Positions 26,301 through 39,348 are shown, counted from the first letter of the stretch. The stretch is DNA of 64,000 nucleotides from Ascaris suum (GCA_013433145.1 CM024190.1:7974120-8038119); one strand, 5' to 3'. Translations and numbers: made by a program. Notes: generated by a model not told the origin, from the sequence alone.

Positions 26301-29300
26301 TTTATAGGAGCGACGTTTAGTTTATTTTGCACTGATCGTGGTACGGCTCTATTTTGTGGCAATGGTAAGTATAGTGGTGATGGCGGAAGAGACGACGATG
26401 TGCTTAAACCAATTCTCATTGACTCGTTATTGAGGTTTGCAGTTCGTCTGCTATTTTTCTCTAATTAAGTAATAATTTTTCAACATTCACCGAACGAACC
26501 TTCTCAATACTACGAAATCTTTATACAGAAAAGTGGCTTACTGATAGAAATAAGAAATTCCATCTAGTGCCATTACCTGACTTTTACATTCTTTCTCGAC
26601 GATCTATTGGCGCAGTATTGCTTCCAAATTGAAATAAAACCCCAGACTGTACCATGCGATAGGACGCATGCTGCTTACTTCGATTGAAAAATATATTTCG
26701 GCTACGTTAATCCAACAAGCGACCCTGAACCCAAGCAGATATTGTTAGTATGGCAGCTTGCTTTTGTTGAGCTCATTAAGCTGCACCTTGTGCAATATTC
26801 TCACTAGAATTCCATTTAATAAATTTGCCTCTATTTGCTAATCGAAAGCTATGCAGAGTTCTGTTTTTTTATTGATTCCATTTCGCTTGCTTTATTTTTT
26901 TTTTATTTCGCTCCAGAAACTTATTCGCTTTGGAGCTTATTGCAGTATAATGACTGATCAAGCATATGTTTTACCAGATGTAATTTCAAGCAGACCGCGG
27001 AATCAGTTCCCCGCGTTTCATTGTTAGAATCACTGCCAAATTATTTAATCAGCCGACTTTCTCAGGATAAAAGATGGGTTGATACCCTATTTACAAGATA
27101 ATATTTGCAGAGTTGATGTAATCGATATTGCCTGTGGAGACGAGCATGCCGTTGTAGTGGCAGATGGCGGAAAAGTGTTTGTATGGGGTAGTGGACTAAA
27201 CGGTAGGCTAGGCACAGGTAACGCGAATTTCGTCAACATTGCAACACAGGTCGGAATATATTTCTATTTGTGCACCATTCAAGTTTCTTCTTAACCAATA
27301 CTCATTCATATTTCTTCGATGTTTGCTTTTTTTACGCTCATTATTTTTTCCCTCAATTTTCATATCACTATTCAAGTGTTTCTAAGAACTCGTTTATATT
27401 TTTTGTGAGGTGTTGAAGAAAATTGTTCCATAAAGAGAAAATCTATCAACATTTGAGCTGTTCAAAATCTTTAGCGTACAGATCACATCTGTCTTCTAAA
27501 TTCGAAGTTTTCACTTTTTTTAGGATTTCAAGAATCATTACTGATATTCTATAAATTTTTTTTTAGGATTCGAGAGCGTAGCTTGAAATTTCAAGAATCA
27601 TTACTGATATTCTATAAATCTTCTTACTATAACGATTGATGGATAGCAACTGTTGCCACATTTTCTATCAGCCGTTTATTCTCATCAACGGGAACGGAAA
27701 AATAGATACTTAGAAAAAAAAAAGTAGGCAGAAGGAAAGGGGATATGAAAAGGGTACTCCAAAATTTAAAATTTTAATGTTTATTTGCTAATATGAGCAC
27801 CATGATCCATTTTCCCTTTGGTGAGGCTAATAGTTCTCATCGGCATATTTGATATTTATATAGGGAAGATGTCTTCAGCTATTTAGTATAATTTTAGAAA
27901 CATTACGAGTCTTTTTGTTTTGCATAAAGTTTTATAGCTAGATATTTTATGAGGGAATTTTCGATTTTCGAGCGAAGAGTGCTTACAATCGCTTCGAAAA
28001 AATTACGCAATATGCATTTGAAACGTGATGTATTCATAAATTTTTTTAGATCAATATTCCAACGCAACAAATTGTCGTTAACGTTCGTTGTGGACCGGAT
28101 GCTACCGCCTTGTTGACTAATTCGGGCTCAATAATTGCAATGGGATCAAATCGTTACAATAAATTAAATCTAAATCAACGTGAGGGATTTTTCGCAAATA
28201 TGAAAGCGACTGCGGTATGCTTTCATCATTAATTGTTTCCCACTACTCTAGCAGATAATCAATATTCAATTTATTTTTATATTTTTATAGCATAATTGCT
28301 TTACTTTTCGGACTTTAAATGCAATTTGCCAATGCGAATCGAATGGCTTTTTTTTTTCGCACACGTTCAATTTTGTAAAACACAAAGTTTTGCGCTTAAA
28401 AAGAATGCTGATGGTTCATTTAGTGACACACGACTGTTCGATGCGGTTATTGCTTGAATTCGTCAATCTGTGAACGATATGAGGTACTAACGTAAGCAAG
28501 AATATCTACGCAGTGAAAAATTAAATAGATACGTATATTTGGCTAATAAGTCAATTTCCGCTTGTACTGAAAGTAGCTGAAAGAGAAATAAGTGAAATTT
28601 TCACTAAGATTATTTAACCGATTGCGTGGACAGTTGCATTTTCGTGGTTCTCACCATATAGAATATCAAAATATGTTTATGAAATATAAGAGGAAATATT
28701 TAGAGGGCAATCGAGGAATCGTTAACGCCAGCGTCAGTAAAAGCATTTCCGTCACGTGTTGTTGACGTACGACTCGGCATGCGTCACAGTGGAGGTTCCA
28801 TTTTTTTTTTTTTGTGGGCTTCTTTAGCGCTCTCCTTTTGGATGCAATTTACTTTAGGCTGGCAGGCTAAGCTCGCTAGGACTTTAAAACTGAAAAAAAA
28901 AGAAAAAGCATTATTGCTTCAACTTATTCCTTCCCTTTTATGTTGTAGTCTTCACCACTTTATTTCCGCTGCAATGGAAAAATCCTTCGAAATTTTGAAT
29001 GCGTTGAAAGAACTGCAGCAAAAAAAAAAAAAAAAAAAAAAACGTCGTTTCAGCGATGAATTCTTGTTCATAGAGAAATTCTATGTAATTTTCGCGATCT
29101 TTTTTTTTAGAATCCCTTAACAATGTGAAGCGGATGCACAGCTTAAACACGGCAAAATTTCAAAACTTGTGCACAAACTCTTCAATGTAAGCCAATTGTT
29201 AATTTTGCATTATGAGATGAAATCAACGTTGATATTATTTGCAGTTTTACTCGAATCTGGAAACGTTCACTTTTTCGGTGAGAATAGCTGCGGTGAGTTA

Positions 29301-32300
29301 GGCGTCGGACATAAGAATCGAGTATGTGGGGCACATCGTCCAGTGAAGGCACTACTTTCGAAGACTTGCCTTGTGCGGATTTATGCATTTTCGTTATTTT
29401 CACTATTCACTCATACTTCTCTTCTTTTTTTATGAAACTTTGTCTGACAATTTTTTCAAGTATGTCCACAAAAATACTCTCAAGACAATATTTATATCCA
29501 ACAGAAAATGACTAATTCTTTAGCTGTTGTTCAACATGAGCCATTCGGCTTTGGGATCATAATTTCACTAAACATTCGTATAGATCTTCGATATAAATAT
29601 TAGAATTTGGTAGGTAACATTCATTTAGCTTTTAGTGATTTCATTTCATTGCATTTTATTCGTGATTTCGTTTTGCTGATATCACTTCTTTTCCTCCTTT
29701 TATTAGCCATTTTGGTGATTTTCATTGTTGACACAATATTTCCGTTTTGTTGATATGATTTCCCTGTCGAAGGACTATATTAAGCGGTGCCGTACAGCTA
29801 ATGGCCATGTTGTGGATTAAATTTCGTCAAAAATGTTGTTGCGATAAAGTTTCATTAAACTGCCCCAATTCTGTACTCTTTCGATCGTTTCTTAAGTAGT
29901 AGTGCTTTGATAAAAATAAATGCAGAAAATCTATTAGATTTGCTCAACCATCAACAAAAATGCTCAGCAATAATTTCACATGCGACGATTATACCATTTC
30001 GCCAGCTGATTTCGACAAATTCTTCTAGGTAACAACAGTAAAACGTTCAGCGAAAACAACCATAAACAATTAAGTAATGGTTTTCCGTCGTTTAACGTCA
30101 TAAGATAAGCACAGTTACAAAAATTCATCCGTTCTGGCATTTTTCAATGTTCGACAAATCAATCCAACAATCCCTTCGGACCATCAGCGCAACGAGATTT
30201 GAGTTAATGACTCTTGTTTAAATCCTTTTTGAATATCTCCTCTTTTAGAGCTAAATAAGCAGAATTCTTGCTCAATCTTTTTTTTTCTATTGTTTTTATC
30301 AGGATACTTTTGCAAAGAGATTCATTTGAAGATGATCGAATGTGGGGATGGATTCTCGATGGCTGGAACTGCAGATAACGAACTCTACTTCTGGGGTTCG
30401 AAAGGGCAACAAACACTTAGTAGAATTACTGTTGAAGATTTAGAAATGACAAGGGCAAACAACAAACTCATTGATCAAATGTAAGTTGAAATTATTTATT
30501 TTATTATTGTTTCATTGAAGTATCGATAAGTGTAGTCGTTTATCCCAATTTCTTTAAGCTCGTTATAACGTTGGACTATTTTCACTAAAAGCTTTTGCAA
30601 TAGCTGGTAAATCAAATTATGGACTTTGATTATCCATAAAATACATTCAGTTCACTTCTCAACGATCACTGGCTTCAAGGGCCTGCGATTGATTTTTGAA
30701 ACATTCCAATGACGACCACACTTTGCTATCATCGACCAAACGGTCCATTCGTAAGCATCCTTTAAATTTCTTCGATAGTTACTTTAGGGAGGAAGTGGGC
30801 CTGAAGTCAGCATCATTTCTTAAGCAGCCAAAGAAGTGTCTTGATCAGGAGCAGCCGTTGGATAGTTTCATTCTACAGCCATCAATAGTCCTCAGGTATG
30901 TTGTCGGAATTTGTTTACGCATACCAGCGACTCGTCTATTGTTTTTAGCTTCTTTCCAAGGAATGATGTGAAAAATATAATTTAACTGTATCGCCTATTC
31001 AACGTAGCTATTGGTCGGATGTTAAAAATACCTTTGCAGCAAGAATGTTGTCTGTCTTTTCTAATCCGAGATAAGGTCTTTTGGCGGCGCTGTTTTAACA
31101 TCAAGAAAACTGCGTGTCGGGAAGTTTTGGTCGCGACATTTTGGAGCCACCAATTAATCGGAAGTCGGGTAAACTTGACATCACTCTGCTCCATGGCGCT
31201 TATGTTTGAAAATGGAGGCAAACTTACAAATAGAATTGTTTCTCAAAGGGGTGAAGCGATGGCCCTTGAGTTTACATTCTCATGGAAGAATAGGAGCATT
31301 TATGGGATCCTTACTGCATCAATCGTTTGAAAATATAGCTCAAGCAGTGGTAAGTAGAGGATACGTCAGAGGGATTGCATTGTTATTTTTTTCTGCTTTT
31401 ATTGGGGATATCCCCTTCATCTCCTTACTAATGCAGCATGAAAAATTTTCCGGTATTTCAAAATATCCTCCTGGGATGTTAGCGTCCTTCCTTCTCATAA
31501 AAGTTTCGAACTTCCAAAAACAATTTGTTCGTTTCAATAACTTATAATGAGTTGTTAACTAATTTAGCGAAGATGTTGAGAGAAGTGACGAATAAATTTG
31601 ACGTCCCCATTTTAATATTTTTTATCGTTAACGAATCGTTCAATTTTAGCTAAATTGCTTGAAATTTAATTTTGCTTTTCAGTGGAATGCGATTCTACCA
31701 ATTCGAAAAATTAGAAAATTATTGCGCTTATTTAAGGTTGCAGGCAAACGATAGTAAGAAAACTTTTATAACTTTGGATAGTTTGGTGTGTTGCAAACGA
31801 AACGTCATGGTTATAATTGAGACCTCTTCGCTTCATGGGGAAAGAAAACGGTTAGCGGAATTTTCGTTGCATTCTTTTTGCTTCGAACTATCTTCGTATA
31901 TGAGCGGTTTGATGGCTTTTGCTTCGAACTCATTTGTATCCTGTCTCTTCGGAACTGGGCCAATGGGGTTTGAACCCGAATTCTGCGTCTTCGGTAACGA
32001 TCTATGAGACTGTGAGCTCTGGATGCATCGGAAACCGGGAAGTAGTAAATTAAAGTGAGGTCGAGATGCCTCTCCTTCACTGGCGATCTATGCACAGTGG
32101 TTATGGCTGATGTATATGAGGGGGAAGCCCTACGTCGATCTTAGCTAGGTTTCGTTTTTGTATTCGTAACATCTGACTCTTGATATTTGCGAATTTTGGT
32201 GGGATTAAAGGAGTAGTCAGCGAGTTTAAGAACCCGTTTTCAGTGAGTGCAGGTCCGAAAAACGTTTCAGAATATATAAATCAATCCAGATCCTGCCAAT

Positions 32301-35300
32301 ATTGTATAGAAACTTGACCACAATCAAACTCCATTCATCCAATACGAAGCAAACGGTTCAGGGACACTCCTAATGTCGTCATTAAAAGTGAAGTGAGTCA
32401 GCAGCAGTCAGTAGCTTTTTTTCCCCACTTCCTTCAGCAAAGTGTGGGTTTTTCTTCTCTCACTTTCCAGCAAAAACACTTCCTTTCCTCACTCCAAGTC
32501 ACTCTATGCAGGATCTCGGTAAAAATATACAGCACCCAGTTTACAAGGTCCGTATCGCAGTAACGGCTGAACCATTTCAACTGCGGTTTGCTTGCAAGAA
32601 TTTAGCTTTTCGAGTACAAATTCTTTCCATCGGCTGCCAATAATAACTAACCTATCTCCTGAAACGTCGTTTACAGTGTTGGAGATAAAGCTTTCTCATG
32701 CAAATACTTTTAAAAAGTTCGTCAAAATCTTTCCCTCAAAATCCTATCACTTATTTTGAATAAATAAAATTCGAGTTGCGCTACTCAAAACGTTGTGATT
32801 TTTCGATCGTATGGGGTAATTTCTAGTAAAATATTTTCTCTTTTCTCGATTTGATGATTTTGCTGACCAGAGTGATCCGAATATATGAGTCATGATCTTG
32901 ACAAGAAATATTTCAGTTCTTTCTTTCCCAGCTTGCATCAAATAGAGGTCCTTGAATGCGTATGAAAATTTTTGCTGCAGTTGAGAGAGGTTATAGAAAA
33001 AAGAGAAAAATATGCCGAACCTGCTGGCTGCTAACCGCTCCTACGCATGAGCTATTTCAAAGAGAGAATGCATGGGAGTGATTTACGAGATGGTGTGGAC
33101 ATGCAATACTGGAATTTGTTTATGAGCGCTATCGTTGGAATTGTTTATGAGCGCTCGCGACCGGCTATTGTTCCCCAGGATCTTTCTTCAGAACTGAATT
33201 TTTAGCCAAAATCAGATGAGAGTTTACAAATGTTTACCTGTTTCATAAATTTTCGTGCTACATGTCCCCACTATTACGTTGCGCGCCAACTTTTGCGCTT
33301 CATATTCTGACCGAAGATGGTCGACTTTCGATGAAGTTTGAAGCAATATAGGAGCTGGAATACGGACCAAGATGTAATGCTGACCTGTAATTAGCAGACC
33401 AAAGCCAGTTTTCGGTCATCAAGGAATTAAAGAACATGAAAACGCATCGTTACGAAAAGTCGTGGTTTTAGAGGGTTTCATTTTGGTGAAATTTATTGAG
33501 CGCATTCAACTTGAGCTATTTTCTACAGTTGAAACAAATCAGTTTTTCACCAAATAACTTCTCACGTGATTCTGTGACAAGGACATTGAAAAGCGAAAAT
33601 TTTGAGGCACATCTTTAATGATAGGCACTCTACTGTGAGCTTGGATTAGCAGTTTCTGCTTTCGTATCAATTGACGATATTGTTATTGTTTCGGTGAATG
33701 AATGAAATTTCATATACTTGAGGAGACATGGAAAACAATAAATGCATTTTTATCGAAAACTGCGTTTTTAAATGGAATTCCAAGTTTTAAGCGCACAATT
33801 TATATGCCTAAGCCAATTTCCCAAATTCCTTGAATCGTTCCTCATTGCAAGTACTGTATTTTTTTTTCGCTGAGAACAGTAGTGACGGCAACTTTCGATG
33901 AAAACTTTTCTCTGTAGATTACGCGGCAATCGCAGCTCAATTCCACGTCTTCGTCATGTACGTCGCCTTTCGGCACCGGAGCTCAAGGAAACTCACGTCG
34001 AAACGTGGATTCAGCGTGAACTTGACGACGCTGAAATCTTACCATTCGTTTTTAACAACGAGGTTTTTTCACTTCCCATCTCGTAAACAATACATGAGTA
34101 TCCATTACGTAAGAACATATGTTTTTGCTCTACTTTAAGAGAATTTCTTGCCACCTTAATGAAGTTGCAAACTTTAGTTTCCTTTTGAGTTAAAGAATAC
34201 TAATATTTTAGTGCTTCATGAAGGTTAATATCTTCTTTAACAAAGCTGACGTTTGTAATTGATTAATTCAGTCCGGAAATAGATCCAAAGAATGCACTTA
34301 ATATTGTGAATTAAGGGCATCACAGGCTGAATTTTCCTGCTCAGATAAGTTGGTTGTCCTGTTTGAGAAAGAATATTTCAAAGCTGACTAGGCGTGGCAA
34401 GTAGTATGTAGTAAAATGTTGAGCTCTTAACGCATTTCGAAGTAATGCACCTTAAATAGTAACAAAATACTGCTGTTTGTGTTGCTACTGATAGTTGTTA
34501 CACATACTAGCTCCTATTTTTAAAAGTTGTAAATGTTTACTGGAGATACTACGTCGTTGCTCCTTCAGAATGCGAAATGGCAACATTCCCACCTTATGTT
34601 TTCGGCAATTCGTCGTTCACCCAGCACCTTAACTCCCGATCCCCATGTTGTGCCGACTGGGTAGGGGCATCGCTTTTGGTGCTGGCTGCTGAGCGGTGGA
34701 TGGTTCTGCAGGCCAGCATCTGCGATGTTTGGCAATGTCATTTTCTCAAGCATAAGAAGATGCCGTTTTGTTTGAAGATAGAGTTGAGGCTGGGACAAGT
34801 GATTCAGGAGGATTCAGCAAAATTTCTCTTTTATCGCTGTTGCAGTTCTATTTGCTGACATGGCAAAGCAGTAAGCCTCGCTGAGGATTCTTTCATTCGT
34901 TAATTAATGTGAACTTGTGCTTACAGCAATCGCAGACTCGGAGCCTTACTGCGTCACAGGAGAACTCATACGTTCATCAGCGCAAATCCAAGTGAGTTCA
35001 ATACTATCTTTTTCAACTGTAGTCACAGTCTTAGAAGGGACTGCAAGAAAATCTTATGCTCAGTTAAATTTCCCAAATAACGTGGCAGTTTTGTTTAAGA
35101 ATCTAGAGGACTACCTGCAATAAAACTTCTTTTTGCTGTGTATTTTCATTGATGGCATTATTAGGCTACGGTGCTTAGCCTTACTTTGGCTATTTCTCTT
35201 CTCAGAATATTAGCGAGGTGCACCAAAACTTTTCATATTATTAAGGAAATATATGTATCACTTTTCAAATACCACTATATATCATTTTTCATGCATTATT

Positions 35301-37463
35301 ATTCCTTTCGTGTTACATCCCCAAGGTAAAACTTCATTCATATGTATGGAGTTAAGCTTGAAGAAAACCTGACACCGTTCACAAAACGTTTTCGCCATCG
35401 ATTCAATTTTGAGTAATTCAAATTGCCCATTCTTAGTTGCTTATGATTCTCGTTCATGAACACTCCAATCGTTTTTTGTTGATTTTCAATTTTCTCTGTG
35501 CAGTAATCGAAGCTCCATTATTAGGTAGTGAGAACTTATGCACTAAACCGCGGAAAGTGATCATCCCACATTTTTTCGCCCGTAGAAAATGTCAGCCCGT
35601 CCTCTTCCCCTTTCCCTTCTCGTACCGTCGCTATACCGAGACGATCTCTGCGCATTTCGAAAAGCAAATATGCATTAACAACTGCTGAATAATACCCTTA
35701 GCATAGCCATTTTGATACTTGCTTTGTTATTTAATGCATGAGCTGCCTGAATCGGCTGCTGCTTATCGCTTGTAATTAATAACTTCTGATAACGCTTGGA
35801 AAGTACTAATCTTGAGAAAAAAAGTGCCATAGAATCATGTTGTATGTAAATGTGAAGTGGAAGCGACATTTAGGGTGTAAGCCAATGGAGGAGACGAAAG
35901 TTTGCTGGAAAGTCGAAACAGCGGGTGATGAATTTGTTAATATCATTCGCCAAATACCACTGCACTTCCATTGACGTTCCCTGCCCTACGTTGAACTTTC
36001 GTTGTTGTTGCTGTATATTGAATCCATACCTTGTTGCTGTCTGCTGCAGTTGCATTAACTGAGAAAGTTATCACAGTTGTCAGCCAGAAAATTTTTTTCC
36101 CGACAAAAGTGATATTCCGCTTCTTTAGCATCATTTCCTTGATTGTCTCTCGTCGTCGTTCGTAAATTACATATGCGTCATATACGTTACATATAACTAG
36201 CACCATTTCCTAGCTATAGTTAGTATTTAATTCCTCGCAAGTTTTTTTCTTATTTATTGTGAATCGTTTTCATTCCTCACTTGTAAACGAGCACAAACCC
36301 CCCCCCCCCCCGAATCGAAACAATACCAGCGTAATGAATATATCATTACGTATGAATTTATAGAAAAGTTGATATATAGCAAAATTTTCTTTTCGTTTCG
36401 ATATGTTAAGAAGCATTCGTCAATCACAACATTTCAAAGGCTGTAATTTCGGAAAAGGAAATGTTCGCGCGCAACAAGTTTATGGTAAAAGTTTGAAGTG
36501 CACGATTTTATGAATGCGGAAGCGTGTTTTTTTTTAAGTAGGCACAAATGAGACATAGTGAATAGCGCTATAGAACGGCATTTCAGGACTCCGTCACCTA
36601 AAGTCTCCGATCGCGAACTTCTCGTTGAAATTGAAAGCTTAAGAAAAGAAATTAACAACGGTCAAGACGAGAGAATGCTCGAATTACAGGTTGGTATCGT
36701 GCATAACGTAAAACTTGATGAGTTCATAAAGTCCACTTTTAAAATTCAGTATTAAATGAGGTCTAAAAAATTATTGCAATCTTTAGAAATATAACTCTAA
36801 TGGATTGTCTACTGTTGTAAACATTTTAGCGTAATGTTGAAAAGCGCTATGAATGTTTGATTTCTATTATGAAGAAAATGTCAGCTTAGTTTTAAAGCTG
36901 ATAAAAAATATGATAGATGAGCAATGCAGGTTTAAATGATATTAAAATTCCTTTTGAAGGAGTCTAAAGTTTCAAAAGCCAATCGACTATTAAAAGCAAA
37001 TGTTCAATTTTAAATTCTAGTGTTTTATCGATTCACTGTTAACGATTGTCGATTGTCTCGAAAATATCATTTTAGGCGAAATTGAGTGAACTACAAGCTC
37101 GACAACAACAGCTGAAAGAAGACAACAATTCATCGCTTATGTATGTAAGCAGTAAGGAAAATATTCTACGAAATAAACTCTTCCAGAATGCATCGAGTCG
37201 AGCTTGCAACTTGCTTTAACAATTGTTGCTTTCATTTGAGAGTTGTTTTGCTGTTCGATATTCTTTTTTTTTTTGCGCTGTTCCAATCTAGCTGTCCCGT
37301 ATATGTATATGTTAGTACGATGATTCATGACGATATCAGATTCGATGTGAGTGTGGTCATATTTTTTTCATTCAGCCCAATAGGCTCCATAAAGAATTTT
37401 ATTGACAGCAACTCGAAACCATGGCGTAATAGCTATATGGGGCATGCCAACAAAGGCTTTTGA
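17332..37463 (+). CDS. nekl-1: NIMA-related kinase with RCC1 repeats, NEK9/NEKL-type (about 1,049 aa, 26 exons)
   Basis: Exons: 17332-17347, 17561-17664, 17802-18006, 20320-20487, 20932-21047, 21449-21552, 22090-22209, 22496-22643, 23706-23834, 24329-24613, 25347-25512, 26308-26434, 27066-27249, 28050-28214, 28704-28794, 29245-29372, 30320-30480, 30788-30895, 33918-34062, 34569-34660, 34712-34769, 34927-34991, 35504-35524, 36566-36689, 37076-37140, 37409-37463. Residues 1-155: extension I do not recognise. Kinase about 156-410: GKGSFG loop, K185, E203, HRDLK at 277-281, DFG 297-299, and a SPE motif in place of APE, so apparently active. About 430-805: RCC1 repeats (for example YAWGDNRHGQLGLGD, VWGSGLNGRLGTG, FFGENSCGELGVG). 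Then a basic, Ser-rich linker and a coiled coil about 983-1031. This order matches human NEK9, which activates NEK6/7 in mitosis, and worm NEKL kinases that act in moulting and trafficking. The symbol rests on architecture only. Uncertain: exon 2 start (17594 also fits), junction 29372/30320 (weak sites), last exon. Confidence 0.8.
20488..20931 (+). other. GC-AG intron in the kinase glycine loop
   Basis: The exon ends AAAAG and the next bases are GCTAGC, not GT. Acceptor TTTAAG at 20926-20931. Joining them regenerates GKGSFG with codon 165 (Gly) split in phase 1. No nearby GT gives an open kinase frame. Confidence 0.7.
27525..27619. repeat. 32-bp exact direct repeat, 63-bp period, in a kinase intron
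   Basis: The 32 bases from 27525 to 27556, beginning ATTTCAAGAATCATTACTG, recur exactly at 27588-27619. A local tandem duplication is the simplest cause. Confidence 0.9.
30949..30985 (+). CDS. possible alternative terminal exon of the NEK-type kinase
   Basis: A strong acceptor TGTTTTTAG sits 53 nt after the donor at 30896. Spliced in, phase 2 is kept and the reading is SFFPRNDVKNII followed by TAA at 30983. This would end the protein just after the RCC1 domain (about 853 aa), without linker and coiled coil. The full-length route skips to 33918 in the same phase. No AATAAA is seen soon after the stop, which weakens it. Confidence 0.35.
30986..33917 (+). other. long intron of the NEK-type kinase (rest), no gene recognised
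   Basis: About 3 kb between the RCC1 part and the linker exon at 33918. It contains ORFs at 31019-31330, 31206-31547 and 31672-32007 with mixed composition and no matched splice sites or family motif that I recognise. An old, eroded mobile element is possible but unsupported. Confidence 0.4.
36298..36311. repeat. C14 homopolymer in a kinase intron
   Basis: Run of 14 C between the 21-nt exon at 35504 and the coiled-coil exon at 36566. Confidence 0.9.
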
Positions 37464-38674
37464 GCCTTATGTGCTGTTTGTATTTTGGCGATTTGATTTT
37501 ATTATTATCTCGCAAGCATGACAAAAACATTGCTGTTCATCTACCAGTATCGCGATGCTTGATCCAAAGTGTTTTTCCCACGCTCGATGCATAACTGAAC
37601 ATTTGCGGGAGGGTAGACTGATCCGCCTTAAACACCTTTAATCGTCGGCACGTTGCAAATATCAGCTGATTACTCCCTTAGCATGCAAGCAACTGTTTTG
37701 CTTAGTTTGATAACTTCAAGAATTTTTTAGTTATTTTCTTCCCTGCAAAGATAACTTTCTGTTTAAAGTGGGCGTTCGTTACTTTCCTACATGTCACGTC
37801 TTTATCTTTTCAAAACTTTATGCGTTGATCAATCACCTGTTTGACAAATGCCTTAAATTTTCAAGGCATCCGATATTTACACAACTTTTATCGCATCTTC
37901 CTTCTGAATTTTCGCAAAAGTAAGATGCAGCTTTGCATCTCTTCTTAAAATATAGCACGCAGACCTAGCGGGAAATTTCACTACCACAAGAGCTGAGATC
38001 ATAGGAGATTTAATTCGAACAAGATTCCGACTGCTAATGGCTAACGTCAATTAATGTATTAAAACATCCGAATGAAAAAATCATGTTGATAAATGTTCCA
38101 TGAAAAAATTCGAACAGTGCTATAGAAATGTATCATTCAAATTCGCCTTTCTCACCACTATGGTATTTCTGTGAAAATGAAGAGTGGAGAGTGATGCTAG
38201 ATGATTTTACTCTTTGCACTGGCAAATGCTCTGCGTTAAGACGCAAGTGTTTAGGTAGCAACGGTGTTTGTTTGCTTTTAATCTGCAGCTTACGAAGAAC
38301 GCCTTCTCATTGCACACAATTACGTTCTATGGCTGCAATATTCACAAATGCCAAAGCCCACATGCTTAACTAAGAAATTTGTTTCGCATTCATAAGAGAC
38401 AGCAGTTTTCTCAAAAACGGCTACTTTATGAATAGATTTGTTTGTTTAAAATATATGCTTTCCCAGATGTTGTGTACAGTAATATGTTATCTATAGTTCT
38501 TCTTGAGACAATAACGAAGATGGAATTAATTTCCCTCGAAACATTGAGTAAAATCCTTGAGATGATAAATTTCATGTGGTAAAATTTTCCAGCAATATTT
38601 AAAATATGCTTCATACAGTTGAGGCTACTTCAATATCCTTTAGTAAGGTATAACTTCGTTATATAACGTTTCAG

Positions 38675-38873
38675 ATATGTGGGAGCAAATCACTTTTGGA
38701 GCTTTATGACAGAGATTGGTATTAACAATAGAATTAGACAGGAGCGAAAGTCATTTCTTCTCCCAAAATTTTGGAAGGGAAGAGCGCTTCAAGGAAGGGA
38801 GACTTTATTTGATACTTCGCATATGCGTTCTCTTTTGAAGCTGTTATTAGCAACGAAGGGTGAGGTAAGCTAA
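38675..38873 (+). CDS. exon-like ORF, possible alternative last exon of the kinase
   Basis: Follows the strong acceptor CGTTTCAG (to 38674) and is open in the phase expected after the exon ending at 37140. It reads YVGANHFWSFMTEIG and onward for about 65 codons to TAA at 38871-38873. A strong donor GTAAGC begins at 38865, so it could also be an internal exon. The composition is not obviously coiled coil. The alternative terminal exon 37409-37463 is equally in phase. Confidence 0.3.
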
Positions 38874-39138
38874 TGTATAGCACTGTCGATGAGTGTGTAA
38901 TTACCTCATTGTATTGGGAATGCGATTGAAATGGCGGACGCTATATGTGGGTGGGCAATACACACATTCACAACAAATGTGAACTCGAAAAGCTAGCTAG
39001 GGCACCGCGCAATGCGATCGCCTAATGGATGCGATTTTTGAGAGGGGGGTTCTTTGACGCTGAGACGCGCATTTGGTAGCTGCAGCAGCAACGAGACACG
39101 AAGGCGGAGTCAAGCAAGTGAATAACATCGATTGAACA

Positions 39139-39147
39139 TATTTCAAG
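39139..39147 (+). promoter_or_regulatory. likely spliced-leader acceptor of the micropeptide gene
   Basis: TATTTCAAG, 28 nt before the ATG at 39176. The reading frame upstream of the ATG is open back to this acceptor, so a cis-spliced coding exon before it cannot be excluded. Confidence 0.5.
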
Positions 39148-39175
39148 AAGCAATTTTCATCGCGCGAGTGCCGAC

Positions 39176-39343
39176 ATGCAGCCAGTGCAATATGCTCTCA
39201 TCGCTGCTATTGTCATACTTATCGGCGCACTCAGCTTGATCCTTGTGGTGTCAATAATTCGATGCCGAAAATCAAAATCTAGCTACGAGTTGACTGTAGC
39301 AGTTGGTCAAAACAAACGGCCTCAGAGGGAGTTCTACGTATAA
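39176..39343 (+). CDS. single-pass membrane micropeptide (55 aa, one exon)
   Basis: ATG at 39176, TAA at 39341-39343. The protein has a five-residue head (MQPVQ), one strongly hydrophobic helix at about 6-28 (YALIAAIVILIGALSLILVV and on), then a basic stop-transfer cluster RCRKSK and a short polar tail ending REFYV. No signal peptide cleavage site is obvious, so the helix is probably a membrane anchor with the tail in the cytosol. The splice acceptor TATTTCAAG at 39139-39147 leaves a 28-nt 5' UTR. An AATAAA overlaps the stop codon, so the mature mRNA would be about 220 nt or less. I recognise no family; size and layout recall regulatory micropeptides of membrane pumps and channels, but that is only analogy. 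Strand is shared with the kinase upstream and the receptor downstream. Confidence 0.7.
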   Translation: MQPVQYALIAAIVILIGALSLILVVSIIRCRKSKSSYELTVAVGQNKRPQREFYV

Positions 39344-39348
39344 ATAAA
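39343..39348 (+). terminator. polyadenylation signal overlapping the micropeptide stop codon
   Basis: TAAATAAA: the last A of the TAA stop is the first A of AATAAA. Confidence 0.65.

Larger units (their letters stand above)
37464..39147. other. region between the kinase and the micropeptide gene
   Basis: AT-rich. Includes an exon-like interval at 38675-38873 (entered separately) and a GC-richer stretch from about 38930 to 39120 that is the probable promoter of the micropeptide gene. Confidence 0.45.

Noticed and set aside
31019..32007. Long ORFs inside the 3-kb kinase intron, considered as transposon remains
   Set aside because: No transposase motif, terminal repeats or duplicated flanks could be seen.
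34565..34798. 77-codon minus-strand ORF
   Set aside because: It is antisense to two kinase linker exons (34569-34660 and 34712-34769) that join in phase.
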